This document shows positions 1-7,920 of a DNA stretch of 11,487 nucleotides, piece after piece. The translations under genes were made by a program, and so were the position numbers. The notes below the pieces were generated by a model. The model worked only from the letters and a program-made list of their open reading frames with translations, searched no databases and was not told the DNA's origin. Every line of letters begins with the position of its first letter. The stretch's first letter is position 1. The stretch spans positions 1 through 11,487 of the forward strand of contig WGBT01000329.1 of assembly GCA_015494185.1 (NCBI GenBank). Direction: 5' to 3'. The stretch is from Hyphomicrobiales bacterium. Its GTDB lineage: Bacteria; Pseudomonadota; Alphaproteobacteria; Rhizobiales; S144-35.

Positions 1-39
1 AGAGGGCCAGAGGGCCAGAGGGCCAGAGGGCAGAGGGGG
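1..39. repeat. 8-bp tandem repeat at the contig edge
   Basis: The unit AGAGGGCC occurs three times in full, followed by a 7-base and a degenerate copy (AGAGGGC, AGAGGGGG). It touches the window edge, so the true copy number is unknown. Such a repeat often stops short-read assembly, so the array may be longer or partly artefactual. Bases 40-120 show no gene and no convincing terminator for the operon that ends at 121. Confidence 0.75.
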
Positions 40-120
40 CATTGTCAGTGGGCAAGCACGGTCCTTTTAAGCGCTTGTCATCCTAATCCCTGGTAATCAG
101 GTGGGCGCGAAGCGGCGGAA

Positions 121-465
121 TCATAGGGCCGCTTTGAACGCTATGAGGGCGGCTTTGAAAGCCTCGGGATCAAGGTCGGCAGGGGCCGTTCCGGCTTCCA
201 GTTCTGCCCGTGCACTGGCGCACAACTGCACCAGGTTCGTTGCGCCGATATTGCTGGCGCTGCCGGTGATCAAGTGCAGGAGCTCGCGGGTCCGCGTTCG
301 ATCATTGGCTTTGACCGCGTCAGACAAATCAGCAATCGCCGTCTCTGTTTCGTGATAGAATTCGGTCAAAATAGCGGCAAAGATCTCCTCGCCAATATCC
401 TCTTTTAGAGCTTGCAGGCGGTCATGATCGATGGTCTCTGTTGGGTTGACGGTCTCTGTTGGCAT
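121..465 (-). CDS. Histidine-containing phosphotransfer (Hpt) protein
   Basis: A 114-residue stand-alone Hpt protein, the cytoplasmic carrier that passes phosphate between receiver domains. The signature ELLHLITGSASNIGA (residues 61-75) matches the Hpt helix motif, with His64 as the phospho-acceptor and the small residues GSA and NIGA after it. The length fits a single four-helix Hpt domain. The start at 465 has a Shine-Dalgarno AAGGA eight bases upstream, inside the preceding kinase gene, whose end it overlaps by 44 bp. It is the last gene of the operon and probably receives phosphate from a receiver domain of that kinase (Asp542 or Asp700). The only receiver protein in the operon that could accept it is the REC-GGDEF-EAL enzyme. 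An A7 run sits at the start codon; with one A fewer, this domain would be the C-terminus of the kinase. Family assignment is firm; the partners are inferred from gene order. Confidence 0.9.
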   Translation of the reverse strand: MPTETVNPTETIDHDRLQALKEDIGEEIFAAILTEFYHETETAIADLSDAVKANDRTRTRELLHLITGSASNIGATNLVQLCASARAELEAGTAPADLDPEAFKAALIAFKAAL

Positions 466-2947
466 TTTTTTGTTCCTTCTTACGGTGTGTTACGGCAAGC
501 GGTTTTACAGCGGCATCGGCTTTGAGGGGGGCAGGGGCTGTAGCTGCGCGATCGATACGTTTTTGCAAGGCTTGACGCAGCGCCTCGCGTTCCGCCCGGG
601 TTGCTGCAATCGCCGTTGCCGGTTTTTGGATTTCCGCCGCCCAATGCTCGATCATCGCCAAGAGCTTGGCCTTGACAATGGGTTTGGTCAGATAGTCGTC
701 CATATCAGCGGCCAGACATTTCTCCCGGTCTCCCTGCATGGCATTGGCGGTCAGGGCGATGATGGGACAGCGCCGCCGGTTTTCCCGGGCCTCGAACTTG
801 CGGATTAAAGCCGTGGCCTCAAAACCATCCCGTTCGGGCATGGAAATATCCATCAAGACTAAATCTGGTGGGTCGGCCTTGAATTGTTCGACCACTTCAA
901 TGCCATTGCAGGTCATGGTCAATTCGACATGGGCTTTGGCAAGCATATGTTTGAGCAACAGCCGGTTGGTCTTGTTGTCCTCGGCAACAAGGATTCGGGT
1001 TCGCTTTGTTGTCGTTGTGGGATGGAGGCGCGCCGGGGGGACTGGGGTCGTAAGCCGTTTCTGAATTTCCGCCCGCTCACGAGAAGGGGCTGAGGCAAGG
1101 GGCCGATCAGCCGCGGTTTGGAGGGCATGAATAATGGCGTCACGCAAGGCTTGGACCCGTACCGGTTTGATCAGACAACGCGAAAAGCCCAATTCTTGCG
1201 CCCGCAATTGCGGATTGTTCTGCTCTGCTGACGACAGCAAAATCAGGGGAAGATGAGCATGGCGCGGATCGCGGCGGATCGCTTCGGCCACTTCATCGCC
1301 GTTCATGCCGGGCATTTGGTGATCAAGCAACACCAGATCGAAGCTTGTGGCCTTGTCTTGCGCTTGAGCCAGCATTTTCAGCGCTTCGGCGCCATTGCGC
1401 GCACAATCGACGTTCAGGCCAAGCTTTTCCAATTGCTGCGCCAGAACCTGCCGGTTGACATCCAGATCATCGACGATCAGCGCCCTTTTTCCCGCCAGAT
1501 CAATTGGGGTGCCATCTTTGCCCGTTTCAGCTTGTTCGATGATTGGCAGCGTTATCGTGAAGGCGAATGTGGAGCGCATCCCCGGCACTGATTCGGCCCA
1601 AATCCGGCCGCCCATCAATTCCACCAACCGTTTACAAATCGCCAGCCCCAAACCGGTGCCTTCGAATTTTCGATTGGTTCGACCATCGACCTGTTCAAAG
1701 GCGTTGAAAATCCGCTCGAGCTGATCTTTAGGAATGCCGATGCCCGTGTCGGTGACGGAAAAAGTCAATTCGGCTTGTGAGGGCTGTCCCGGTTCTGATT
1801 GTAGGATCTTCCCTGAGACTTCGATGTGCACATGGCCATGGAGGGTGAACTTGACGGCATTGCTGATCAGATTGGTGAGGATCTGCCGGATGCGGCCGCT
1901 ATCGCCCAGAAAACGGTTGGGCAGATCGGGGGGATATTTGAGCACCACCTCGATGTTTTTCTGTTGGGCGCGTGATGACAACAAGGCGGCAATGTCTTCC
2001 ATCATGGCCTGCAGATCAAAGGGTTCGGGCTGCAGTTTCAGCTTGCCGGCCTCAACCTTGGAGAAGTCCAAAATGTCATTGATGATGGTGATCAGGGCAG
2101 CCCCCGAAGAGGCGATGGTTTCGGCATAGGTCTTTTGATCCGCATCAAGCGGGGTTTCGAGCAACAATTCAGCCATGCCGATGACCCCGTTCATGGGGGT
2201 GCGGATTTCATGGCTCATATTGGCGAGGAATTCCGACTTGGCACGGTTGGCGGCTTCGGCCTCTGAGCGGGCTTGCAACAGTTCCCGTTCGCGATTGTCG
2301 CGCTCCTTGAACATTTTTGACAGGGTATTGATGGAACGGTCGAGGCTTAGAAATTCCACCGCCGTTGAGGCCGGCAAGGGCGGGCCTTGCCATGGCTTTT
2401 GCTTCAGCACGGTGTTGAGCTTGGCATGCAATATGGCCAAGGGCTGGAAAATCAGTTGTGAGGAGAGCAGGTAAAACAGCAGAACCAGAAAAGTGAGAAT
2501 GGCGAAAGTGTAAAGCCGGGCCTCGCGGACGGCGGTTTCGATCCGCTTTTCATTGGCGGTGGTCGACCATTGCACCGTCATGCGGCCAAAACGTTCCCCT
2601 TCATAAGTCACGTCTTTGACAATTTCGGCAAGTTTATCCCGGGCCACAGTGTCTTGGCGCGGCCAGCGGGCGATGACGTGTCCCTTCTCATTTTCCACCC
2701 GGAGCGATTTCAAGGCCGGGATCCGCTCCACGGCTTCGCGCAACGCGGTTTCAATCACCGGGGCGTCTTCGACGATCAGGGCTTCCAAAATCAGTCCGTT
2801 GAGCAGGGAAATCGTCAGATTGGTTTGCTGCTCGAGCTCTTGAGAAACCCGCGCCCGTTCCGCATAGCGTGTCAATTCGCCAAGGCCTATGCCAACGATG
2901 ATGATCAAAGCCAATAAGGCGAGCTGGATTTGGGTTGAAAGTTTCAT
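422..2947 (-). CDS. Hybrid sensor histidine kinase (HisKA-HATPase-REC-REC)
   Basis: An 841-residue inner-membrane hybrid kinase. Order: membrane helix 1 (about 7-24), periplasmic region of about 120 residues (25-146), membrane helix 2 (about 147-168), linker and coiled coil (to about 235), HisKA with MSHEIRTP and phospho-acceptor His246, then HATPase with the N box (Asn359/Asn363), G1 DTGIGI (400-405), F box near Phe417 and G2 GTGLGL (430-435). REC1 has phospho-acceptor Asp542 and Lys594; REC2 has Asp700 and Lys756. All catalytic residues are present, so it should be active. Start 2947 overlaps the stop of the upstream binding-protein gene as ATGA, which implies translational coupling and suggests that protein supplies the signal. 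There is no fused Hpt; it is encoded by the overlapping next gene. The periplasmic region matches no domain I can name. The kinase assignment is certain; the ligand is unknown. Confidence 0.96.
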   Translation of the reverse strand: MKLSTQIQLALLALIIIVGIGLGELTRYAERARVSQELEQQTNLTISLLNGLILEALIVEDAPVIETALREAVERIPALKSLRVENEKGHVIARWPRQDTVARDKLAEIVKDVTYEGERFGRMTVQWSTTANEKRIETAVREARLYTFAILTFLVLLFYLLSSQLIFQPLAILHAKLNTVLKQKPWQGPPLPASTAVEFLSLDRSINTLSKMFKERDNRERELLQARSEAEAANRAKSEFLANMSHEIRTPMNGVIGMAELLLETPLDADQKTYAETIASSGAALITIINDILDFSKVEAGKLKLQPEPFDLQAMMEDIAALLSSRAQQKNIEVVLKYPPDLPNRFLGDSGRIRQILTNLISNAVKFTLHGHVHIEVSGKILQSEPGQPSQAELTFSVTDTGIGIPKDQLERIFNAFEQVDGRTNRKFEGTGLGLAICKRLVELMGGRIWAESVPGMRSTFAFTITLPIIEQAETGKDGTPIDLAGKRALIVDDLDVNRQVLAQQLEKLGLNVDCARNGAEALKMLAQAQDKATSFDLVLLDHQMPGMNGDEVAEAIRRDPRHAHLPLILLSSAEQNNPQLRAQELGFSRCLIKPVRVQALRDAIIHALQTAADRPLASAPSRERAEIQKRLTTPVPPARLHPTTTTKRTRILVAEDNKTNRLLLKHMLAKAHVELTMTCNGIEVVEQFKADPPDLVLMDISMPERDGFEATALIRKFEARENRRRCPIIALTANAMQGDREKCLAADMDDYLTKPIVKAKLLAMIEHWAAEIQKPATAIAATRAEREALRQALQKRIDRAATAPAPLKADAAVKPLAVTHRKKEQKNANRDRQPNRDHRS

Positions 2948-3906
2948 TGCTCTCGAGCTCCAAAGAGGGCTATGAACGGGGCGGGAGATTTTTCCGTGGC
3001 AAAGTCTTGGGCATCGCGCATGGCGTCGCGGATGATGTCATAATCGCTCTCAGCAGCAGGCAGAAAGCCGCTTTTTTTCAGCGCCTTGAGGGCCGCCTTA
3101 TCGGTCATGCCCAAAAGCACATCACGCAAGGCCAAGCGAAGACGAACCGGCAGGTCCGCACGTGCCACCCAGGGTTTGGTGACATTGGGGAAAGTGATCA
3201 AGGCGCGTAAGGCATAGCCGCGTTTTCTCAACTTTTGATAGGTGCTTTCTTTCAAGGCGCCAGCATCGAATTGGCCATTGGCGACAGCGGTGCCGACTTT
3301 GTCATGGCGGCCGAGATAGGCGTAATGCTTCAAGGCAGCGGCGGTGATCCCGGCTTGTTTGAGAGCCGATTGCGAGAGAAAGCGGCCAATGGTGGACATC
3401 GGACTGCCAAAGGCAAAGCTGCGTCCCTGTAGCTGTTGCAAGTTTGTAATGTCGCTGTCGGTGCGCACGCATATGATGCCATTGAAGGTTTTGCTTCCGT
3501 TGACGGCTTCCATGGCCAACAGCTGGATGGCGGGGTTCAAGGCTTTGGCCTTGACATAGGAAGCAGGACCAAAACGGGCGAAATCGAAATCACCCTTGGC
3601 AAGGGCGTCAATCGCTTTATTGTAGGACGAGGTTATCTGGGTGCGAATCGTTACCGGCTCTCCCAGCTTTTGGGTCAGTCCCGCTTCGATGGCGTTCAGC
3701 ACCGGGCGGAACTTGCGCACCACTTCGCTTGGTTTGTCGGCCGCATAGGTGCCAAAGGTCAAAGTGATCTTGGCTGTTGCGGTTTGCGTGCCGGCGGCGA
3801 GCAACAAGCTGGCAATAAGCATGCTTTTAAGGTTAAAGACCACGCTCAGGGTTAGGGGACGTCGTTGCTGGTTTTGCGAGCTGGGATCAGAAGAGGGGGA
3901 AAACAT
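2944..3906 (-). CDS. PhnD-like periplasmic substrate-binding protein, orphan
   Basis: A 320-residue exported protein of the phosphate/phosphite/phosphonate-binding (PhnD) family. Start 3906 was chosen because AAGGA lies upstream and it leaves a 50-bp gap to the preceding gene; the frame stays open to 4068 but would then overlap that gene. Residues 29-45 form a hydrophobic signal segment ending in TATA, with likely cleavage near residue 45 after an unusually long N-region. The mature part (about 275 residues) shows family hallmarks: LTFGTYAADKPS at its N-terminus, DFARFGPASY, then a serine/threonine loop (MSTIGR) and NGQFDAGALKEST. E. coli PhnD binds phosphonate with an S-T-S triad in the matching loop; here the third position appears to be Ile, so the ligand may differ. 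No ABC permease or ATPase gene is near. The ATGA overlap with the kinase gene argues for a sensory role, as with TorT/TorS or LuxP/LuxQ. Family is firm; function is inferred. Confidence 0.88.
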   Translation of the reverse strand: MFSPSSDPSSQNQQRRPLTLSVVFNLKSMLIASLLLAAGTQTATAKITLTFGTYAADKPSEVVRKFRPVLNAIEAGLTQKLGEPVTIRTQITSSYNKAIDALAKGDFDFARFGPASYVKAKALNPAIQLLAMEAVNGSKTFNGIICVRTDSDITNLQQLQGRSFAFGSPMSTIGRFLSQSALKQAGITAAALKHYAYLGRHDKVGTAVANGQFDAGALKESTYQKLRKRGYALRALITFPNVTKPWVARADLPVRLRLALRDVLLGMTDKAALKALKKSGFLPAAESDYDIIRDAMRDAQDFATEKSPAPFIALFGAREQ

Positions 3907-3956
3907 GGGCCTTGCATCCTTGTTGTAAAGATTGGGCTTGATGTTGGGCTCGAGGG

Positions 3957-5726
3957 TTAGACCGAAGTCGCCTTTCCAGCGATTAACCAGCCAGCAGAGG
4001 AAAATAATTCTGCGGCCTGATCGGCGGGCAGGGCTGGCGCAAACAAAAAACCTTGCAGATAGTCGCAACCAATGTCCCGCAACAGGCGGGCCTGCTTGGC
4101 GGTTTCAACCCCTTCGGCGACGGTCTTTTTGCCCAGTTGATGGGCCAGCATGGTAAGCGCGCGAATGATCGCCTGACTGGCGGCATCGCTCATGACACGG
4201 GAAACAAAAGAACGATCGATCTTGATGCGGCTGACCGGAAAACGGTTGAGATGGGTCAGCGAGGCATAACCGGTGCCAAAATCATCGAGATCGATTTCAA
4301 TGCCCTGTTCGGTGATACAGGTCAGTTGCTGGGCGATTTGCGCATGTTTGTCGTTTGACATCACGACATTTTCGGTGATCTCGATGGCCAGTGTGCCATG
4401 GCTGGAAGGACAACGGGCCTGGCCCTCTTTCAGGCGCTGGCACAAGCCTTCATGAAGCAATTGTTCGGTTGAAATGTTGATCGAGAGCCGGCCAAATCGC
4501 AGCCCCTTCCTAAACCATTGTTCGGCGGTATCGCAGGTTTGCTCGATGATGCTGTTGCCAATCTGTGACGCCAAAACCGGGTGTTCGAGTGCGGCATAAA
4601 ATTGGTTTGGCAGATCGATTCGTCCATCTTTGTGCCGCCGTCGAACCAGCGCCTCGAATCCGGTGATCTGCCAGCTTTTCGCATCAATAATGGGTTGAAA
4701 GAAGGGGATGATTTCGCCCGCTTCCAGTGCCTGTTCGATTTCGGTCAGCATCTTGTGGCGTTGTGAGACGGCGGCGGCAAGTTTGGGATCGAAAAAGGCC
4801 ACCCGGTCACGGCCCCGCGTTTTGGCGTCATAAAGGGCGATATCGGCATTTTTGATCAGGGTTTCAGCGGTTTGCGCGTCGCTGGGAAAGAGTGCTGCGC
4901 CAATGCTGGCGGAAAAATTGATGCGGCCGATGGCATCGATAAAAAGCGGTTGACGCAAAGCCTCAGAAAGCCGCTCGGCAATGGTAACCATGTCTGCAAC
5001 CGTGGCAATCTGGGGAAAGATCACCGCAAATTCATCGCCGCCAAGCCGTGCTGGGATATCCTTGTCGCGAATATTGTTTTTGATCCGTGTGGCGAATTCC
5101 TCGAGCACCCGGTCCCCGATATCATGGCCGTGGGTGTCATTGATGGTCTTGAAGTGATCGACATCGAGCAGCAAAAGACCAAGGCTGTGCTGTTGTTTGC
5201 GCGCGGCCTTTAGGACCGTGGTCAAGGCATCATGAAATGCGGCGCGATTGGCCAGGCCGGTCAAGGCGTCGTGGTTGGCGATATGGCGCATTTTTTGATG
5301 CAGACTGACGGTCCGGAAGCCGTTTTTGACCCGGGCGAAAAGTTCATCCTTGTTGATGGGTTTGGCAAGATAGTCATCGGCGCCAGCCTCCAACCCTTCG
5401 GAAATGTCACGGCTGTCGGCACGGGCGGTCAGCATGATGAAATAGGTGTAGTTTTTGTGATTTAACGCCCGGATCGCCCGGCAAAGTTCAAGCCCGGTCA
5501 TGCCCGGCATCATCCAGTCGCTGATGATCAGGGGAACCGGTGTGAAACGGCAATGCTCAAGGGCTTTTGTGGCACTGTCGACAGCGGTTACCGAATAGCC
5601 CCAGCTTTGCAAAAGCGAGCGCAAGGTTGCGCGTTGCGAGGCGGAATCTTCGACGATCAGAACATGGTGTTCGGGTTGTAAAGAACCGGTCTCGGTAAAA
5701 GACGCGTGCGGTGTAAAATTCCCCAT
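3957..5726 (-). CDS. Response regulator with GGDEF and EAL domains (cyclic-di-GMP turnover)
   Basis: A 589-residue cytoplasmic protein predicted to make and/or break cyclic-di-GMP under phosphorylation control. REC occupies about 21-138, with the acidic pair near Glu26/Asp27, phospho-acceptor Asp70 (ISDWMMPG) and Lys122. GGDEF occupies about 145-315, with an intact GGDEF active site (229-233) and, five residues earlier, an intact RxxD inhibitory site (RDKD, 220-223). EAL occupies about 330-575, with EALVR (358-362), INIS, EITE, DDFGTG (481-486), KIDRSF, AEGVET and the final YLQGF all present. Both catalytic halves therefore look active, so this may be a switchable bifunctional enzyme. It is the first gene of the operon and the only receiver output in it, so it is the likely target of the Hpt protein. 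The start at 5726 has only a modest AAAGG upstream. Net direction of activity cannot be read from sequence. Confidence 0.95.
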   Translation of the reverse strand: MGNFTPHASFTETGSLQPEHHVLIVEDSASQRATLRSLLQSWGYSVTAVDSATKALEHCRFTPVPLIISDWMMPGMTGLELCRAIRALNHKNYTYFIMLTARADSRDISEGLEAGADDYLAKPINKDELFARVKNGFRTVSLHQKMRHIANHDALTGLANRAAFHDALTTVLKAARKQQHSLGLLLLDVDHFKTINDTHGHDIGDRVLEEFATRIKNNIRDKDIPARLGGDEFAVIFPQIATVADMVTIAERLSEALRQPLFIDAIGRINFSASIGAALFPSDAQTAETLIKNADIALYDAKTRGRDRVAFFDPKLAAAVSQRHKMLTEIEQALEAGEIIPFFQPIIDAKSWQITGFEALVRRRHKDGRIDLPNQFYAALEHPVLASQIGNSIIEQTCDTAEQWFRKGLRFGRLSINISTEQLLHEGLCQRLKEGQARCPSSHGTLAIEITENVVMSNDKHAQIAQQLTCITEQGIEIDLDDFGTGYASLTHLNRFPVSRIKIDRSFVSRVMSDAASQAIIRALTMLAHQLGKKTVAEGVETAKQARLLRDIGCDYLQGFLFAPALPADQAAELFSSAGWLIAGKATSV

Positions 5727-5892
5727 CTGATTTCAACCTTTGCGGTATCGTCTTCGCGGTTTTGGGTGTGCAAAAGTGTAATACAATTAGAAGTAGTTGA
5801 AGATGGTGAATTTTTAATGAATTTTTGCCCGATTTTCGGTTCATGCCCTTTTGTGAATGGCTTTAAGAGGGGCGCTGATGGAAAGGTCTGAC

Positions 5893-5911
5893 ATACAATC
5901 ATTGATTGTAT
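5893..5911. promoter_or_regulatory. Perfect 19-bp palindrome, candidate operator
   Basis: ATACAATCA, a single T, then TGATTGTAT: nine-base arms match perfectly around one central base. It lies in the 283-bp divergent region between the REC-GGDEF-EAL operon (start 5726) and the PilZ gene (start 6010). The size and symmetry suit a dimeric helix-turn-helix regulator that could control either side or both. No regulator gene is nearby, and I see no confident promoter in the region. A chance palindrome in AT-rich DNA remains possible. Confidence 0.5.
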
Positions 5912-6009
5912 ATCGAATGTTAGGAATTTTGGCGTAAGGTTTGGAAAACCAAGAAATTCACCGCATTTAAGTGATATCAGACGACAATTTGGGAGATACG
6001 TTAATACCT

Positions 6010-6348
6010 ATGTCTGTCAATCTCTCCAATATCCACACCAGCACGGCAAAAGGACTCGGCAGGCTGCGTGAGTTGCGCGCCCATCAGCGGATTCCTTGCA
6101 ATATTGCGGCAACAGTGGAATGCCACGGCAGGTTGCAGCCGGTGCGAATCAAAAATATCTCACAGGGTGGGCTTTTGATCGTGGGGGCCTATAATCTGTT
6201 TACCGATGACGAGGTAATCATTCGCACATTGCGCGGCCGTCATTTCAAGGGGCGCATTGCCTGGGCCCTTAATAGCCATTGTGGTATCCAGTTTTTTGAT
6301 TTGCTTGAAAAGGATGATCCGATTTTGCGCCCCAATGCCAAAGGCTGA
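6010..6348 (+). CDS. PilZ-domain protein, likely cyclic-di-GMP receptor
   Basis: A 112-residue single-domain PilZ protein. The two motifs that bind cyclic-di-GMP are present: RxxxR (RAHQR, residues 23-27) and NxSxxG (NISQGG, Asn49, Ser51, Gly54), followed by the beta-strand pattern GLLIVG and a C-terminal GIQFFDL strand. The ATG at 6010 is preferred: GGGAG lies 14 bases upstream, somewhat far. An in-frame GTG at 5971 would add 13 residues but has no visible ribosome-binding site. It is divergent from the operon encoding a cyclic-di-GMP enzyme, so it may be a local effector of that signal, sharing the upstream control region. What it acts on (motility, polysaccharide, another protein) cannot be read here. 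Domain call is firm; the functional link is by proximity. Confidence 0.9.
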   Translation: MSVNLSNIHTSTAKGLGRLRELRAHQRIPCNIAATVECHGRLQPVRIKNISQGGLLIVGAYNLFTDDEVIIRTLRGRHFKGRIAWALNSHCGIQFFDLLEKDDPILRPNAKG

Positions 6349-6392
6349 TTGGGATGGTCGTAAAGCAACAGATTATACCCGCGGCTTTAGGG

Positions 6393-6477
6393 CTTCATTC
6401 CTATAGCGTTTAATTCATGAGAAGACTTCAACGGGATATGGAAAGCATAAGCCGTCAATGATGAAGGCCGCCGGTAT
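6393..6477. repeat. Diverged dispersed repeat, copy A
   Basis: Aligned without gaps to 8180-8264, about 60 of 85 positions are identical by my manual count. The last 24 bases are the best conserved (20 of 24), ending in CCGCCGGTAT. It lies between the convergent ends of the PilZ and rhodanese/MBL genes, 25 bp past the latter's stop. A weak hairpin (GGCCG at 6466-6470 with CGGCC at 6486-6490) overlaps it but has no strong U-tract, so I do not call a terminator. The rest of 6349-6502 holds nothing I recognise. Confidence 0.6.
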
Positions 6478-6502
6478 TCTTGTCCCGGCCTGTTGGTAAG
6501 TG

Positions 6503-7888
6503 TTATTCCATCTCCTGTTCTTCCATCATCTGAAAGATACGTTCGGCATTTTGCCGTGCCAGTTCTTTGAACGTGTCAAGATGGGCATAAGCGGACTGAT
6601 CGATTTTATAGGCGTCTTGCAGGTCGCCGCCCTCATCGAGGATCTTCTGGACTTGTTGGCGCATATAAACCAGATAGTCTTTGGTGTATTTCGTCACTTC
6701 TTCCAAAGTTGTGGGCCCGCCATGGCCGGGGATGATATATTTGGGCTTGAGCGCGGCGAATTTTTCCCAAGTTTCAAGCCATTTGGCGGTGTCGGTATCG
6801 CGGAAGACCGGTAACAAGCGCTCGTGAAAGGCCATGTCACCGGTGATGATCAGGCTTTCATCGGGCATCCACAACATCAAATCGCCTGGGCTGTGGGCCG
6901 GTCCGAGATAAAGAATTTCCATCCGTTTGCCACCCATATCGAGCACCATCTTGTCATCGATGATGATATCAGGAACGGTGAGTTTGGTGCCGATCATCTT
7001 GTCGCGGAGCCGGCGGCGCGCCCGTTCATAAATCCGCTGGCCGTGGCGTTTCATGATTTCGGCAGCATCACGGTGAGCGATGATTTTGGCGCCCTGTTCT
7101 TGCCAGTAATTCGCACCCAGCATGGCGTGCCCTTGAGCATTTTCCAGCACCACATATTTCACCGGTTTGTCGGTGCGGGCCTTGATCTCCTCATGAAGCG
7201 CCATCGCCAGCAGATAGTTGCCGCCGGCATTCATCACCACCACCCCCTCATCAGTGATGATGAAGGACAGGTTGTTGTTGTGCCCGGAGTTTTCATAAGT
7301 TCCAGGGGCGGTTGCGCCAATCGCACTCCACACCCCGTCAATGACCTTTTGCGGCCGGTCATAAAGGACCGATTGCAAGTCCTTGTCGGGTGCTTTTACC
7401 GGTAATCCGGCCTTTTTCCAGGCAAAAAAGCCATCGGCATAGTTGAGTACATTGGTATAACCCATGCGCATCAAGGTTTCGGCGGCAAAGGGGCTGCGTT
7501 CATTGATGCCGCAATAGACGACGATTTTCTGGTTCTTGTCCCGGGCCCAGTCCCAGATGCGGAATTCCAGCCAGCCCATCGGGATATTGGTGCTGCGGGG
7601 AGCGCGGATCATGCCGCCAAGCAGATGCACTTCTGTTGGGGTGCGGACATCAACAATCAGTGTCGTGGGCTCTTTTTTGAGCAGCTCTTGAAGCTGTTGG
7701 GTATTGATGTTGTTGATTTGTTTGCGCACGGCTTTGAGCCGTTCTTGGCCGGTGATGACGCCTGACAGATCGGCCAAGACCGGGGTGGAGGCAAGCCATT
7801 GCAGCAAGACAATCGCAACAATCAAGCAAGCGGCGATCAAGCGGGCCGGTGATCTCAGCAATGTCCCCATAATCCTAAAGATATCCAT
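6503..7888 (-). CDS. Exported rhodanese / metallo-beta-lactamase-fold protein
   Basis: A 461-residue two-domain protein. Residues 16-39 form a signal peptide or anchor (hydrophobic core, then TPVLA before Asp40), so it acts outside the cytoplasmic membrane. The rhodanese domain (about 60-166) has VDVR at 80-82 and active loop CGINERS with Cys126, so sulfur transfer is possible. The metallo-beta-lactamase fold (about 180-395) keeps GPAHSPGD (His332), TGDMAF (Asp351) and IPGHG (His389). The first metal motif HxHxDH is not there: the matching segment is NAQGHAMLGAN with only His254. Metal binding is thus altered or partial, and the reaction is unknown. About 65 helical, charged residues follow. 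Start 7888 has no clear ribosome-binding site; an internal ATG at 7870 also lacks a well-placed one. It has its own unit on the minus strand, preceded by palindromic repeats. Domains are firm; role is open. Confidence 0.88.
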   Translation of the reverse strand: MDIFRIMGTLLRSPARLIAACLIVAIVLLQWLASTPVLADLSGVITGQERLKAVRKQINNINTQQLQELLKKEPTTLIVDVRTPTEVHLLGGMIRAPRSTNIPMGWLEFRIWDWARDKNQKIVVYCGINERSPFAAETLMRMGYTNVLNYADGFFAWKKAGLPVKAPDKDLQSVLYDRPQKVIDGVWSAIGATAPGTYENSGHNNNLSFIITDEGVVVMNAGGNYLLAMALHEEIKARTDKPVKYVVLENAQGHAMLGANYWQEQGAKIIAHRDAAEIMKRHGQRIYERARRRLRDKMIGTKLTVPDIIIDDKMVLDMGGKRMEILYLGPAHSPGDLMLWMPDESLIITGDMAFHERLLPVFRDTDTAKWLETWEKFAALKPKYIIPGHGGPTTLEEVTKYTKDYLVYMRQQVQKILDEGGDLQDAYKIDQSAYAHLDTFKELARQNAERIFQMMEEQEME

Positions 7889-7920
7889 GTTTATTCAGTG
7901 TGCAAAACGCGCGACTGTGC

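Noticed and set aside
1..39. CRISPR-like array
   Set aside because: The 8-bp units are contiguous with no spacers; it is a simple tandem repeat. No CRISPR array or tRNA/rRNA was seen anywhere in the window.
3907..4068. Longer start for the PhnD-like gene at 4068
   Set aside because: It would overlap the upstream GGDEF-EAL gene by 112 bp and adds no signal-peptide logic; 3906 has AAGGA upstream.
5971..6009. GTG start for the PilZ gene
   Set aside because: No ribosome-binding site; the ATG at 6010 has GGGAG upstream and still includes the whole domain.
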